DNA of 57,313 bases, taken from assembly GCA_902805885.1 (NCBI GenBank), contig CADCUM010000124.1:1-57313 (forward strand). The letters run 5' to 3'. Positions 23,464 to 31,367 of the stretch are shown here, in pieces. The notes below the pieces were generated by a model. That model was not told the origin of the DNA. It did not search any database and worked only from the letters and a program-made list of their open reading frames with translations. Source of the DNA: an uncultured Nocardioides sp. Lineage in GTDB: Bacteria > Actinomycetota > Actinomycetes > Propionibacteriales > Nocardioidaceae. The translations under genes were made by a program, and so were the position numbers. Positions within the stretch are counted from its first letter, which is position 1; each line of letters begins with the position of its first letter.

Positions 23464-23763
23464 ATGGGCCTCACCCTCCAGCGCGTCGCGGGCGCGCTCG
23501 TCCTGCTGGCCGCCGGTGTCCTGAGCCTGCCCCTGGCCGCCGCGGTGTTCGACCGGCAGGGTGCGGAGAACCTCATCGTCCCCGCCCAGCTGCTCGTGAT
23601 GGCTGCGCTGGGTGCGGCCGTCTGCCTCCTGGTGCCCGCGCTGGCCCGGGACGGGGCATCGCGTGGGCGGCGCGCCCTGACCGGCGTGTGGTGGGGCCTG
23701 CTGGCCGCCGCCGTCGGCGTGCTCGTCTTCTGGCTGATCATCAGCGGGTTCGAGGGCGCCTGA
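23464..23763 (+). CDS. Small multi-pass membrane protein of unknown function
   Basis: 99 residues with three hydrophobic helices: residues 5-28 (VAGALVLLAAGVLSLPLAA), 38-60 (IVPAQLLVMAALGAAVCLL) and 76-95 (GLLAAAVGVLVFWLIISG). A short basic loop (SRGRRA) sits between the second and third. I do not recognise a family. It stands alone, preceded by a short AT-richer stretch (CTAGTTTTCC) that may belong to its promoter. It could be part of an envelope complex but has no informative neighbour. Confidence 0.75.
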   Translation: MGLTLQRVAGALVLLAAGVLSLPLAAAVFDRQGAENLIVPAQLLVMAALGAAVCLLVPALARDGASRGRRALTGVWWGLLAAAVGVLVFWLIISGFEGA

Positions 23764-23897
23764 GCCGATCGGGAGCGACCCGGTCACGGAGCCGGGCGGA
23801 CACAGGTCGGCGTGCGGTCGGGGGGCGACGCTCCGCAGGCCACCCTCCGCGAGGTTCTGTCCGCCCGTCTACGCGCTCAGCGCGACCCGCGGAGCCG

Positions 23898-24584
23898 TCA
23901 GCCGTCGGTGGCGCCGTCGTACGGCACCTCGGAGCGCCACGCGTCGTCAGGTGTGTGCACCGCGGCCCAGATCGCGTCCGCGACGCGGTCGGGGGCGAAC
24001 GGCCCCTCCCGGGCCAGCACGCCCCGGACCGTCACCGAGACCGCCCGGATGCCGTGGGGCGCCAGGGTGGCGTCGAGGCTGTGGACGAGGTTGCGCACGC
24101 CCGCCTTCTGCACGCCGAGCGACGCCGCGCCGTGCCACGGCCGGTCCGCCGCCATGCTCCCGGTGACGGCGACGCGCCCACCGGCGGACATGAACGGCCG
24201 CGCCGCCTGGACGGCCGTGAGCAGGGCGCCGACGCCGAGGGCGACGTCCTCGAGCAGCTCGGGCACCGTCAGGGCCAGCGGGTCCTTCTCGCGGTAGGCG
24301 CTCGGGTTGACGTGGAGCACGTCGATCCGGCCCAGGGCGGCGGCGAGGCGTCGTACGGCGTCCATGGCGGCAGCCGTGTCGGTCACGTCGACGGCTGCCA
24401 CGTCGACCGCGCTGCCGCGCCCCGCCAGGTCGTCGGCCAGCTCGTCGAGGACGGCCCGCTGCCGGCCCAGCAGGCCGACGTCGTACCCCCCGCCCGCGAA
24501 CCGCCGTGCCACGGACGCGCCGACCCCGGGCCCCGCGCCGACGACGACCACCACGGGTCGCTGCTCCACCACCGGCTCAGCCAC
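23898..24584 (-). CDS. Divergent SDR family protein lacking the catalytic tyrosine
   Basis: 228 residues with a Rossmann fold and an altered SDR signature. The glycine loop is VVGAGPGVG. The NNAG position reads VNPSA. The YxxxK position reads LGVQK, with leucine where the catalytic tyrosine should be. It probably binds NAD(P) but may not follow the classical SDR mechanism. Its GTG start overlaps the stop of the amidase gene, so the two are probably co-expressed. Substrate unknown. Confidence 0.8.
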   Translation of the reverse strand: MAEPVVEQRPVVVVVGAGPGVGASVARRFAGGGYDVGLLGRQRAVLDELADDLAGRGSAVDVAAVDVTDTAAAMDAVRRLAAALGRIDVLHVNPSAYREKDPLALTVPELLEDVALGVGALLTAVQAARPFMSAGGRVAVTGSMAADRPWHGAASLGVQKAGVRNLVHSLDATLAPHGIRAVSVTVRGVLAREGPFAPDRVADAIWAAVHTPDDAWRSEVPYDGATDG

Positions 24585-26073
24585 CCGCCCGCTCGAAGGC
24601 CGTCGCGTACCGCTGCACCCAGGGCCGCGCCTCCTCGAGCTGCGCGGCCAGCTGGAGCAGGTCGCCGTCGGCGCCGAGCCGTCCGACGAGCTGCACGCCG
24701 AGCGGCAGCCCGTCCGCGGTCCAGTGCAGCGGGACGGAGATCGCCGGGCGCCCGGTGAGGTTGGCGAGCTGGGTGTAGGGCACCCAGCCGAGGTTGTCGG
24801 CGATGAGCTGGTCGAGCACACCGCTGGCGTTGAGCACCTTGCCCGCTCGGACCCGCGCCACCACCCGCGACGCGCGCTGGAGGGTCTGGGTCGTCTGCGT
24901 CGAGTGCACGAGCAGGGGCGGTCGCGCCAGGGTCGGCGTCAGGAAGCAGTCGTGCCGGTCGTGGAAGTCCGCGAGCGCGTGGACGTACGACGGCACCCGG
25001 CCGAGGGCCGCCAGCAGGGACGTGACGCCTCCGGCCCGTCCGAGCTCGGCCATGGCGAGCGTGTCGGCCTCGAAGCCGCGGTCCCCCGCACCGGTCCGGC
25101 GCTTGATGTCGCGGACCTGGCCGTGGACCTGCGCGAACCAGATCGTGAGGAAGTCGCGGGCGAGGGCCTCGTCGTCGTGGGGAGGCGCCACCTCCTCGAC
25201 CTCGTGCCCGAGCTCCTCGAGCAGCGCCGCCGCCCCCTCGACGGCGGCGACCGCCTCCGGGTCGGGGGTGGCGGTGATGGCCGAGGAGGCGGACCAGCCG
25301 ATCCGCAGCCGCCCGGGTGCGCGCCGTACCTGGTCGGCGAACCGCTCCGGTGGCACGGCGCCGAGGTAGTCGGCGTGGGAGTGCGGCGCGATGATCGCGT
25401 CGAGCAGGGCGGCACTGTCGCGCACGGTCCGGGAGACGACCCCCTGGGTCACCATCCCGAACATCACCTCACCGGTCTGCGGGCCGTAGGGGCCCAGGCC
25501 GCGGCTCAGCTTGAGGCCGACCAGCCCGTTGCAGGCCGCCGGGATCCGCACCGAGCCGCCGCCGTCGTTGGCGCCGGCCGCAGGTACGACGCCCGCTGCC
25601 ACCGCGGCGCCCGACCCACCCGAGGACCCGCCGGGCGTGTGCCCGGGGTTCCAGGGGTTCCTCGCCGGCCCCAGCAGCTCGGACTCGGTGACGCCCTTCG
25701 CACCGAGCTCAGGGGTGTTGGTCTTGCCGAAGACGACCAGCCCGGCGTCCAGGAAGCGCTGCGTGACGAGCGCGTGGCGGTCGGCGACCTCGTGTTGCAG
25801 CGCGCGGCAGCCGCTGGTCGTGGGGAGGCCGGCGTACTCCTGGCCGAGGTCCTTGACCAGGAACGGCACCCCGGCGAAGGGGCCGTCCAGGGCGGGGTCG
25901 GCGGCTCGCGCGTCCGCGTCGGGGACGTCGCCGACCACGGCGTTGAGCCGTGCGTCGACCCGGTCCCGCCGTGCCCGGGCGAGAGCCAGCAGCTCGACGG
26001 GCGTGACCTCCCCGTCCCGGACCAGCCCGGCCAGCGCCGTCGCGTCGTGCTGCAGGTACTCCTCGGGCCGCAT
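24577..26073 (-). CDS. Amidase (amidase signature family)
   Basis: 498 residues with the Ser-cis-Ser-Lys triad of the amidase signature family. The lysine is in GVPFLVKDLG. The serine pair lies in the glycine/serine-rich GGSSGGSGAAVAAG loop, followed by NDGGGSVRIPAACNGLVGLK. It should hydrolyse a small amide; the substrate is not determined and nothing indicates a GatA role (no gatC or gatB nearby). ATG 26073 is used; the longer open frame has no homology. Overlaps the downstream SDR-like gene. Confidence 0.92.
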   Translation of the reverse strand: MRPEEYLQHDATALAGLVRDGEVTPVELLALARARRDRVDARLNAVVGDVPDADARAADPALDGPFAGVPFLVKDLGQEYAGLPTTSGCRALQHEVADRHALVTQRFLDAGLVVFGKTNTPELGAKGVTESELLGPARNPWNPGHTPGGSSGGSGAAVAAGVVPAAGANDGGGSVRIPAACNGLVGLKLSRGLGPYGPQTGEVMFGMVTQGVVSRTVRDSAALLDAIIAPHSHADYLGAVPPERFADQVRRAPGRLRIGWSASSAITATPDPEAVAAVEGAAALLEELGHEVEEVAPPHDDEALARDFLTIWFAQVHGQVRDIKRRTGAGDRGFEADTLAMAELGRAGGVTSLLAALGRVPSYVHALADFHDRHDCFLTPTLARPPLLVHSTQTTQTLQRASRVVARVRAGKVLNASGVLDQLIADNLGWVPYTQLANLTGRPAISVPLHWTADGLPLGVQLVGRLGADGDLLQLAAQLEEARPWVQRYATAFERAGG

Positions 26074-26087
26074 GCCCGGGAGCGTAC

Positions 26088-26264
26088 TCAGCGCTGGTGC
26101 GAGTCGCCGTCGCCCGCGTGCACGCCGCCCGTGCCGTCCTTGGGCTGGTCGGCGGCCGGGTCCTCGGTGCTGACCGGCTGGGTGTTTCCACCGCCCACCT
26201 CGGTCTCGGAGATCTGGCCCTCCTGGCCGTCCTGGTCGGTGGGCTGGTCGCTGTCGGGGCTCAT
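26088..26264 (-). CDS. Small acidic disordered protein
   Basis: 58 residues rich in Asp, Gln, Gly and Thr, without hydrophobic segments (MSPDSDQPTDQDGQEG...). An excellent GGAGG lies 8 bases before the ATG, which argues that it is translated. It stops 14 bases before the amidase start. A similar 50-residue acidic protein is at 35537. No function recognised. Confidence 0.6.
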   Translation of the reverse strand: MSPDSDQPTDQDGQEGQISETEVGGGNTQPVSTEDPAADQPKDGTGGVHAGDGDSHQR

Positions 26265-26441
26265 CCGGTGCCTCCTGCACGTCGGTGCCGGCCGCGGGGT
26301 CGCGGCCTGCACCCTGGGGGTGCCCGTTCCGGGGCGAGACATCCCTGCATCCGTCCCGCACCTGCCGCCCCCGGTGTGAAGGGCTCCGTGCCACCTGCCG
26401 GGGTGGTGGAGAGCCGCGCGCTCCCTGGCTACGGTCGAGCG

Positions 26442-27431
26442 ATGACGAGGTTCGGCTACACGTTGATGACCGAGCAGAGCGGCCCGCGCGAGCTGGTCCG
26501 CCACGCCGTCGCCGCGGAGGAGGTGGGATTCGACTTCGAGGTGATGAGCGACCACTACTCCCCCTGGCTGACCGAGCAGGGGCACGCGCCGTACGCCTGG
26601 GCGACCCTGGGCGCGGTCGCGCAGGCCACCGAGCGGGTGGGGCTGATGACCTACGTGACGTGCCCGACGATGCGGTACCACCCCGCGGTCGTCGCCCAGA
26701 AGGCCGCGACGTTGCAGGTGCTCGCCGAGGGGCGCTTCACCCTGGGGCTGGGCAGTGGCGAGAACCTCAACGAGCACGTCGTCGGCGAGGGCTGGCCGGC
26801 CGTCAAGGAGCGCCAGGAGATGCTGCTCGAGGCGGTCGAGATCATCCGCGAGCTCCTCACCGGGGACCTCGTGGACTACCGCGGCGACTTCTTCCAGGTG
26901 GACTCCGCCCGCATCTGGACCCTGCCGGACGAGGGCGTCGAGATCGGCCTCGCGGTCGCGGGCGACCGCGGGATCGAGACCTTCGCGCCGCTCGGTGACC
27001 ACCTCGTCGGCGTGGAGCCGGAGGCTGAGCTGATCGAGAAGTGGAACTCCACCGAGGGGGCCCCGCGGATCGGCGAGGGCGGTGCCCGCGCGATCGGCCA
27101 GATCCCCATCTGCTGGGACCCCGACGAGGAGGTCGCCGTCCAGCGTGCGCACGAGCAGTTCCGCTGGTTCGCCGGCGGGTGGAAGGTCAACGCCGACCTG
27201 CCGACGCCGGCCGGCTTCTCCGGTGCGACCCAGTTCGTCCGTCCCGAGGACGTCGCCGGCTCCATCCCGTGCGGACCCGACCTCGACGCCGTCGTCGAGG
27301 CCGTCTCCGCGTTCTGGGAGGCGGGCTTCACCGACGTCGCGCTGGTGCAGGTCGGCGGTGACAGCCAGGACGCGTTCCTCGCCGAGGCCGCGGGACCGCT
27401 GCTCGAGAAGCTGCGGGCGGCCTCGTCATGA
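26442..27431 (+). CDS. F420-dependent LLM-class oxidoreductase (G6PDH-like subfamily)
   Basis: 329 residues with the luciferase-like TIM barrel. The opening RFGYTLMTEQ, the SDHYSPW segment, TCPTMRYHPAVVAQKAAT and the glycine-rich LGLGSGENLNEHVVG are typical of F420-dependent glucose-6-phosphate-dehydrogenase-like oxidoreductases (TIGR03557 type). The substrate cannot be read. It overlaps the HAD phosphatase gene by ATGA, so the two probably act on related compounds. Confidence 0.88.
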   Translation: MTRFGYTLMTEQSGPRELVRHAVAAEEVGFDFEVMSDHYSPWLTEQGHAPYAWATLGAVAQATERVGLMTYVTCPTMRYHPAVVAQKAATLQVLAEGRFTLGLGSGENLNEHVVGEGWPAVKERQEMLLEAVEIIRELLTGDLVDYRGDFFQVDSARIWTLPDEGVEIGLAVAGDRGIETFAPLGDHLVGVEPEAELIEKWNSTEGAPRIGEGGARAIGQIPICWDPDEEVAVQRAHEQFRWFAGGWKVNADLPTPAGFSGATQFVRPEDVAGSIPCGPDLDAVVEAVSAFWEAGFTDVALVQVGGDSQDAFLAEAAGPLLEKLRAASS

Positions 27432-28099
27432 GCGCCGGTGACCGCGCCGTCCTGCTCGACATCGACGGCACCCTCATCGACTCGACGTACCACCACGCCC
27501 TGGCGTGGCACCGCGCCTTCGACCGGCACGGGAGTCCGCCTCCGCTGTGGCGGGTGCACCGCACCATCGGGATGGGCGGGGACAAGCTCGTCACCGAGGT
27601 CGTGGACGCCGAGACCGAGGAGCGGATCGGCGACGAGCTGCGGGACGCGTGGCAGGAGGAGTACCGCAGGCTGCTGCCGGAGATCCAGCCGCTCCCGGGC
27701 GCCGCGGAGCTGGTGGCGGACGTGCACGGGGCCGGCGTCCGGGTGGCCCTCGCGTCGTCCGGCGAACCGGAGTTCGCGCGCCACGCGGTCGACCTGCTGG
27801 GGATCGGCGACCTCGTCGAGGTCGTGCTCACCGCCGACGACGTCGAGGCGTCCAAACCCGACCCCGACCTGCTCCAGGAGACGCTGGCCCGGCTCGACGG
27901 CGTCGAGCAGGCGGTCTTCGTGGGGGACACCGTCTACGACGTGGCGGCGGCCGGCAAGGTGGGCCTGGCGTGCCTCACCGTCCGGACCGGCGGCTTCGGC
28001 AAGGCCGAGCTCGAGGCGGCCGGCGCAGCGCTGGTGGTCGAGTCACCCGGGGACCTCTGCCGCGGCGTGTGGCAGCAGCACCTGCGCCCCACCACCTGA
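27428..28099 (+). CDS. HAD family hydrolase (beta-phosphoglucomutase/phosphatase-like)
   Basis: 223 residues. The HAD motifs are clear: DIDGTLIDST (motif I nucleophile and acid aspartates), ALASSGEP (motif II), KPDPD (motif III lysine) and FVGDTVYDVAAA (motif IV). The helical cap inserted after motif I is the subclass IA type found in phosphoglycolate phosphatase and beta-phosphoglucomutase. It is translationally coupled to the F420 oxidoreductase upstream. Confidence 0.92.
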   Translation: MSAGDRAVLLDIDGTLIDSTYHHALAWHRAFDRHGSPPPLWRVHRTIGMGGDKLVTEVVDAETEERIGDELRDAWQEEYRRLLPEIQPLPGAAELVADVHGAGVRVALASSGEPEFARHAVDLLGIGDLVEVVLTADDVEASKPDPDLLQETLARLDGVEQAVFVGDTVYDVAAAGKVGLACLTVRTGGFGKAELEAAGAALVVESPGDLCRGVWQQHLRPTT

Positions 28100-28146
28100 G
28101 TCGAGTGCGCATCCCGTCGTACCCGCCTCGGGGCTGCGCGCTCGAC
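28100..28146. terminator. Long-loop hairpin between convergent genes
   Basis: GTCGAGTGCGC (28100-28110) pairs with GCGCGCTCGAC (28136-28146) with one G-U type mismatch and a loop of about 25 bases. It fills the gap between the HAD gene and the convergent LLM gene and could terminate both. No T-run. Confidence 0.4.
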
Positions 28147-28154
28147 CCGGGCCG

Positions 28155-29177
28155 TCAGCGCCAGCCGAGGCCGGGCGCGACGTCGGTCAGGACCGACTCG
28201 ACCACGTGGGCGTTGTAGTCGACCCCGAGCTGGTTGGGCACGGTCAGCAGCACGGTGTCGGCCGCCGCGACCGCCTCGTCGGTGGCGAGCTCGGCGACCA
28301 GCGCGTCCGGCTCCGCGGCGTACGTCCGGCCGAACACCGCGCGGAGCTGGGGCTCGATGTTGCCGAACTGGTCGCTGCTGCGGCGCTCGTGGCCGAAGTA
28401 CGCGCGGTCGAGGTCGGTGGTGATCGGCATGATCGAGCGGCTCACCGAGACGCGCGGCTCCCCTGGGTGGCCCGCCTCGCGCCACGCGTCGCGGAAGACC
28501 TCGATCTGCTTGCGCTGCTGCACGTGGAACGGCTCCCCGGTCTCGTCCGCCTTGAGGGTCGAGCTCATCAGGTGCATGCCCTTCTCCGCCGCCCACCGGG
28601 CCGTCGCGTCCGACGCGGCGCCCCACCAGATGCGGTCCCGCAGGCCGGGCGAGTGCGGCTCGGGGCGCAGCAGCCCCGGCGGGTTGGGGAACATCGGCCG
28701 GGGGTTGGGCTCTGCGAAGCCCTCGCCCTTCAGCACCTCGAGGAGCACGTCGGTGTGCCGGCGCGCCATGTCGGCCTGGTCCTCCCCCTCGGCGGGCTGG
28801 TAGCCGAAGTAGCGCCAGCCGTCGATCACCTGCTCCGGTGACCCGCGGCTGATCCCGAGCTGGAGCCGGCCGCCCGAGATGAGGTCGGCGGCGCCCGCGT
28901 CCTCGGCCATGTAGAGCGGGTTCTCGTAGCGCATGTCGATGACGCCGGTGCCGATCTCGATGCGGCTGGTGCGGGCACCGATCGCGGCCAGCAGGGGGAA
29001 CGGCGAGGCGAGCTGCCGCGCGAAGTGGTGCACGCGGAAGTACGCACCGTCGGCCCCGAGCTCCTCGGCGGCGACCGCCAGGTCGATGGACTGGAGCAGC
29101 GCGTCCGCGCCGGAGCGCACCTGCGAGTGCGGCGAGTCGGTCCAGTGCCCGAAGTTCAGGAAGCCGATCTTCTTCAT
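28155..29177 (-). CDS. LLM-class flavin-dependent oxidoreductase
   Basis: 340-residue luciferase-like monooxygenase family protein. Characteristic segments are [27 protein letters not shown], the [17 protein letters not shown] loop and [18 protein letters not shown]. It probably uses FMN or F420; substrate unknown. It diverges from the ACC deaminase-like gene with 62 bases between starts, so regulation may be shared. Confidence 0.9.
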   Translation of the reverse strand: MKKIGFLNFGHWTDSPHSQVRSGADALLQSIDLAVAAEELGADGAYFRVHHFARQLASPFPLLAAIGARTSRIEIGTGVIDMRYENPLYMAEDAGAADLISGGRLQLGISRGSPEQVIDGWRYFGYQPAEGEDQADMARRHTDVLLEVLKGEGFAEPNPRPMFPNPPGLLRPEPHSPGLRDRIWWGAASDATARWAAEKGMHLMSSTLKADETGEPFHVQQRKQIEVFRDAWREAGHPGEPRVSVSRSIMPITTDLDRAYFGHERRSSDQFGNIEPQLRAVFGRTYAAEPDALVAELATDEAVAAADTVLLTVPNQLGVDYNAHVVESVLTDVAPGLGWR

Positions 29178-29239
29178 GGATGGTTCAACACTTGACTACG
29201 GTGGTTGTTCCCACGACCTCGCCCGACCCTGGAGCGCCC

Positions 29240-30280
29240 ATGAAGCTCGACCGGTTCCCGCGGCACCCCCTGACGTTCGGGCCCTCCCCGGTCCACCACC
29301 TCCGCCGCCTGTCCGACCACCTCGCGGCCCGCGGTGGCGGCGCCCAGGTGTGGGCCAAGCGCGAGGACGTCAACAGCGGGCTCGCCTTCGGCGGCAACAA
29401 GATCCGCAAGCTCGAGTACATCGTCCCCGACGTCCTCGCCCGGGGCGCCGACACCCTCGTCTCCATCGGCGGCCACCAGTCCAACCACACCCGCCAGGTC
29501 GCCGCCGTGGCCGCGCACCTCGGTCTGAGGTGCCGGCTGGTGCAGGAGAAGTGGGTGCCGTGGGACGACCCCACCAACACCCGCGTCGGCAACATCCTGC
29601 TCAGCCGGATGATGGGCGCCGACTCCCGGCTGGACCCGAGCGGCTTCGACATCGGCATCCGGGACTCCTGGAAGGACGCGATCCGAGAGGTCGAGGAGGC
29701 CGGCGGCACGCCGTACGCCATCCCGGCCGGGGCCAGCGAGCACCCGCTCGGCGGCCTGGGCTTCGCCCAGTGGGCCTTCGAGGTGGCCGAGCAGGAGAAG
29801 GCGCTCGGCGTCACCTTCGACACGATCGTGGTCTGCACGGTCACCGGATCGACCCACGCCGGCATGATCGCCGGGTTCGCCGCACTCGAGGACCTCACGG
29901 GCGTACGACGGCGGGTGCTGGGCATCGACGCCAGCGCGACGATCGAGAAGACCCGGGACCAGGTCGGGCGCATCGCGAGGAGCACCGCGGAGCTCATCGA
30001 TCTCGGCCGCGAGCTCCGCGACGACGAGATCACCGTCCTGGAGGGGTGGGCCGGTGAGCTCTACGGCCTGCCGGTCGACTCCACCATGGAGGCGATGGCG
30101 CTCGGGGCGCAGCTCGAGGCGATGATCACCGACCCCGTCTACGAGGGGAAGTCGCTCGCGGGCCTCATCGACCTGGTGCAGGACGGCGAGATCCCCCGCG
30201 ACTCCCACGTGCTCTACGCCCACCTCGGCGGCCAGCCCGCGATCAACGCCTACCACTCGCTCTGGCCCGACCGGGCCTGA
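29240..30280 (+). CDS. acdS: 1-aminocyclopropane-1-carboxylate deaminase (or close PLP-dependent homologue)
   Basis: 346 residues; fold type II PLP enzyme. The PLP lysine (Lys54) is in [16 protein letters not shown], followed by [15 protein letters not shown], the [12 protein letters not shown] phosphate loop and [15 protein letters not shown]. The tyrosine-glutamate pair of that last motif and the leucine in YAHLGG are those usually used to separate ACC deaminase from D-cysteine desulfhydrase. The reaction would be ACC to 2-oxobutanoate plus ammonia, a plant-association trait. The exact substrate still rests on residue reading. Confidence 0.85.
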   Translation: MKLDRFPRHPLTFGPSPVHHLRRLSDHLAARGGGAQVWAKREDVNSGLAFGGNKIRKLEYIVPDVLARGADTLVSIGGHQSNHTRQVAAVAAHLGLRCRLVQEKWVPWDDPTNTRVGNILLSRMMGADSRLDPSGFDIGIRDSWKDAIREVEEAGGTPYAIPAGASEHPLGGLGFAQWAFEVAEQEKALGVTFDTIVVCTVTGSTHAGMIAGFAALEDLTGVRRRVLGIDASATIEKTRDQVGRIARSTAELIDLGRELRDDEITVLEGWAGELYGLPVDSTMEAMALGAQLEAMITDPVYEGKSLAGLIDLVQDGEIPRDSHVLYAHLGGQPAINAYHSLWPDRA

Positions 30281-30360
30281 GCCACCTCCAGGGTCTTCCC
30301 GCCGGCCGTCGCCGATCCTGGGGTCTCCCCGACGTCGGTGCCCGCCGCTAGCGTGGACGC

Positions 30361-30963
30361 ATGCCGACGAAGCCGCTCGTGAGGACGGCCGGGTTCACCG
30401 TCCACCCCGCCACCGAGTCCCGCTTCGAGGACGTCCGGACGATGGTGGGTCCCAAGAACCCGACCTCCAGCGTCTGCTGGTGCCTCAGCCACCGCATCCC
30501 GTCCCGGCAGAACCGCTCGATGATGGGTGAGGAGCGGGGCGAGTTCGTCCGGGGACTCACGCGCCGGCGCGTCAAGCCCGGTGTGCTGGCCTACGACGGC
30601 GCCGAGGTCGTCGGTTGGGCGGCGGTCGCCCCGCGCTCCGAGCTGCCGTTCGCGCGGTCCACCAAGATCCCCCACGTCGACGACCTCGACGTCTGGTCGG
30701 TGTGGTGCGTCCGGGTGCGGCCCGGCCACCGCGGACGCGGGATCGCCCACGCCCTCGTCGAGGGCGCGGTGGCCTACGCCGCGCGGTGCGGCGCACCAGC
30801 CGTGGAGGCCTACCCCGTGGACAACCAGGGCGCGAAGGTCGACCTGACGATGGCGTTCGTCGGCACCCGCAAGCTCTTCGAGGACGCGGGCTTCGTGCTC
30901 ACCTCCCCGACCGACGCCATCGCGGGCGGCTTCCCACGCGTCCTCGTGCGCAAGGCGCTGTGA
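30361..30963 (+). CDS. GNAT family N-acetyltransferase
   Basis: 200 residues. The acetyl-CoA loop RVRPGHRGRGIAHALVEGAV is canonical, followed by AVEAYPVDN and GTRKLFEDAGFVLT. The N-terminal half carries an unusual VCWCLSHR segment seen in a subgroup of actinobacterial GNATs. The acceptor is unknown. The next gene begins two bases after its stop, so both form a small operon. Confidence 0.88.
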   Translation: MPTKPLVRTAGFTVHPATESRFEDVRTMVGPKNPTSSVCWCLSHRIPSRQNRSMMGEERGEFVRGLTRRRVKPGVLAYDGAEVVGWAAVAPRSELPFARSTKIPHVDDLDVWSVWCVRVRPGHRGRGIAHALVEGAVAYAARCGAPAVEAYPVDNQGAKVDLTMAFVGTRKLFEDAGFVLTSPTDAIAGGFPRVLVRKAL

Positions 30964-30964
30964 G

Positions 30965-31255
30965 GTGGAGCTCGAGTTCAACGGCGACGTCATCGAGTGG
31001 CGAGGCCCCGCGCCGTTCCACTACCTCGTGGTGCCCGACGACGAGAGCGACGACATCTCCGCGGTGAAGCAGGAGTTCACCTACGGCTGGGGCGTCATCC
31101 CCGTCACCTGCACGACCGGCGACACCACCTGGACGACGTCGCTCTTCCCCAAGGACGGCCGCTACCTCGTGCCGCTCAAGGACGCCGTACGACGCGACGC
31201 CGGCATCGAGGTCGGTGACCGCCTCAGCGTCCGGATGCGGCTGGGCCGCGACTGA
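30965..31255 (+). CDS. DUF1905 domain protein
   Basis: 96 residues matching the small beta-barrel DUF1905 family: an opening ELEFNGDVIEWRGPAPFHYL, a central YGWGVIPVT and a closing GDRLSVRMRLGRD strand. No enzymatic role is known for the family. GTG start immediately after the GNAT stop indicates translational coupling. Confidence 0.82.
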   Translation: MELEFNGDVIEWRGPAPFHYLVVPDDESDDISAVKQEFTYGWGVIPVTCTTGDTTWTTSLFPKDGRYLVPLKDAVRRDAGIEVGDRLSVRMRLGRD

Positions 31256-31303
31256 CCCCGACACCGGTCCTCCGTCCGGCCACGAGGCGCGGCGCGGCGA
31301 GTC

Positions 31304-31318
31304 GGGTGGAGTCCACCC
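31304..31318 (+). terminator. Possible terminator after the GNAT-DUF1905 operon
   Basis: GGGTGG-AGT-CCACCC forms a compact hairpin 48 bases after the DUF1905 stop, followed by a T-richer stretch (CCCTTTGCTACTTTTG). It could end transcription before the promoter of the next gene. Confidence 0.4.
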
Positions 31319-31320
31319 AG

Positions 31321-31366
31321 ACCCTTTGCTACTTTTGTCACCTTAGTTACTAGACATAGGGGGCGG
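31321..31366 (+). promoter_or_regulatory. AT-rich promoter region of the FAD-TTC38 fusion gene
   Basis: This stretch is far poorer in GC than its surroundings (CTTTTGTCACCTTAGTTACT, then TAGACATAGG) and ends in GGGGGCGGG, a ribosome binding site candidate, next to ATG 31368. TTGTCA at 31335-31340 could be a -35 element; I could not fix a good -10 at standard spacing. Confidence 0.4.
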
Positions 31367-31367
31367 G

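Noticed and set aside
21256..23787. Long open frame of 843 codons on the minus strand opposite paaZ
   Set aside because: Composition is the Arg/Asp/Val/Gly-rich pattern of GC-rich antisense frames, no family motif is present, and paaZ on the plus strand is unambiguous.
29192..29220. TTGACT upstream of the ACC deaminase-like gene as a -35 element
   Set aside because: No acceptable -10 hexamer at 16-18 bases; promoter not assigned.
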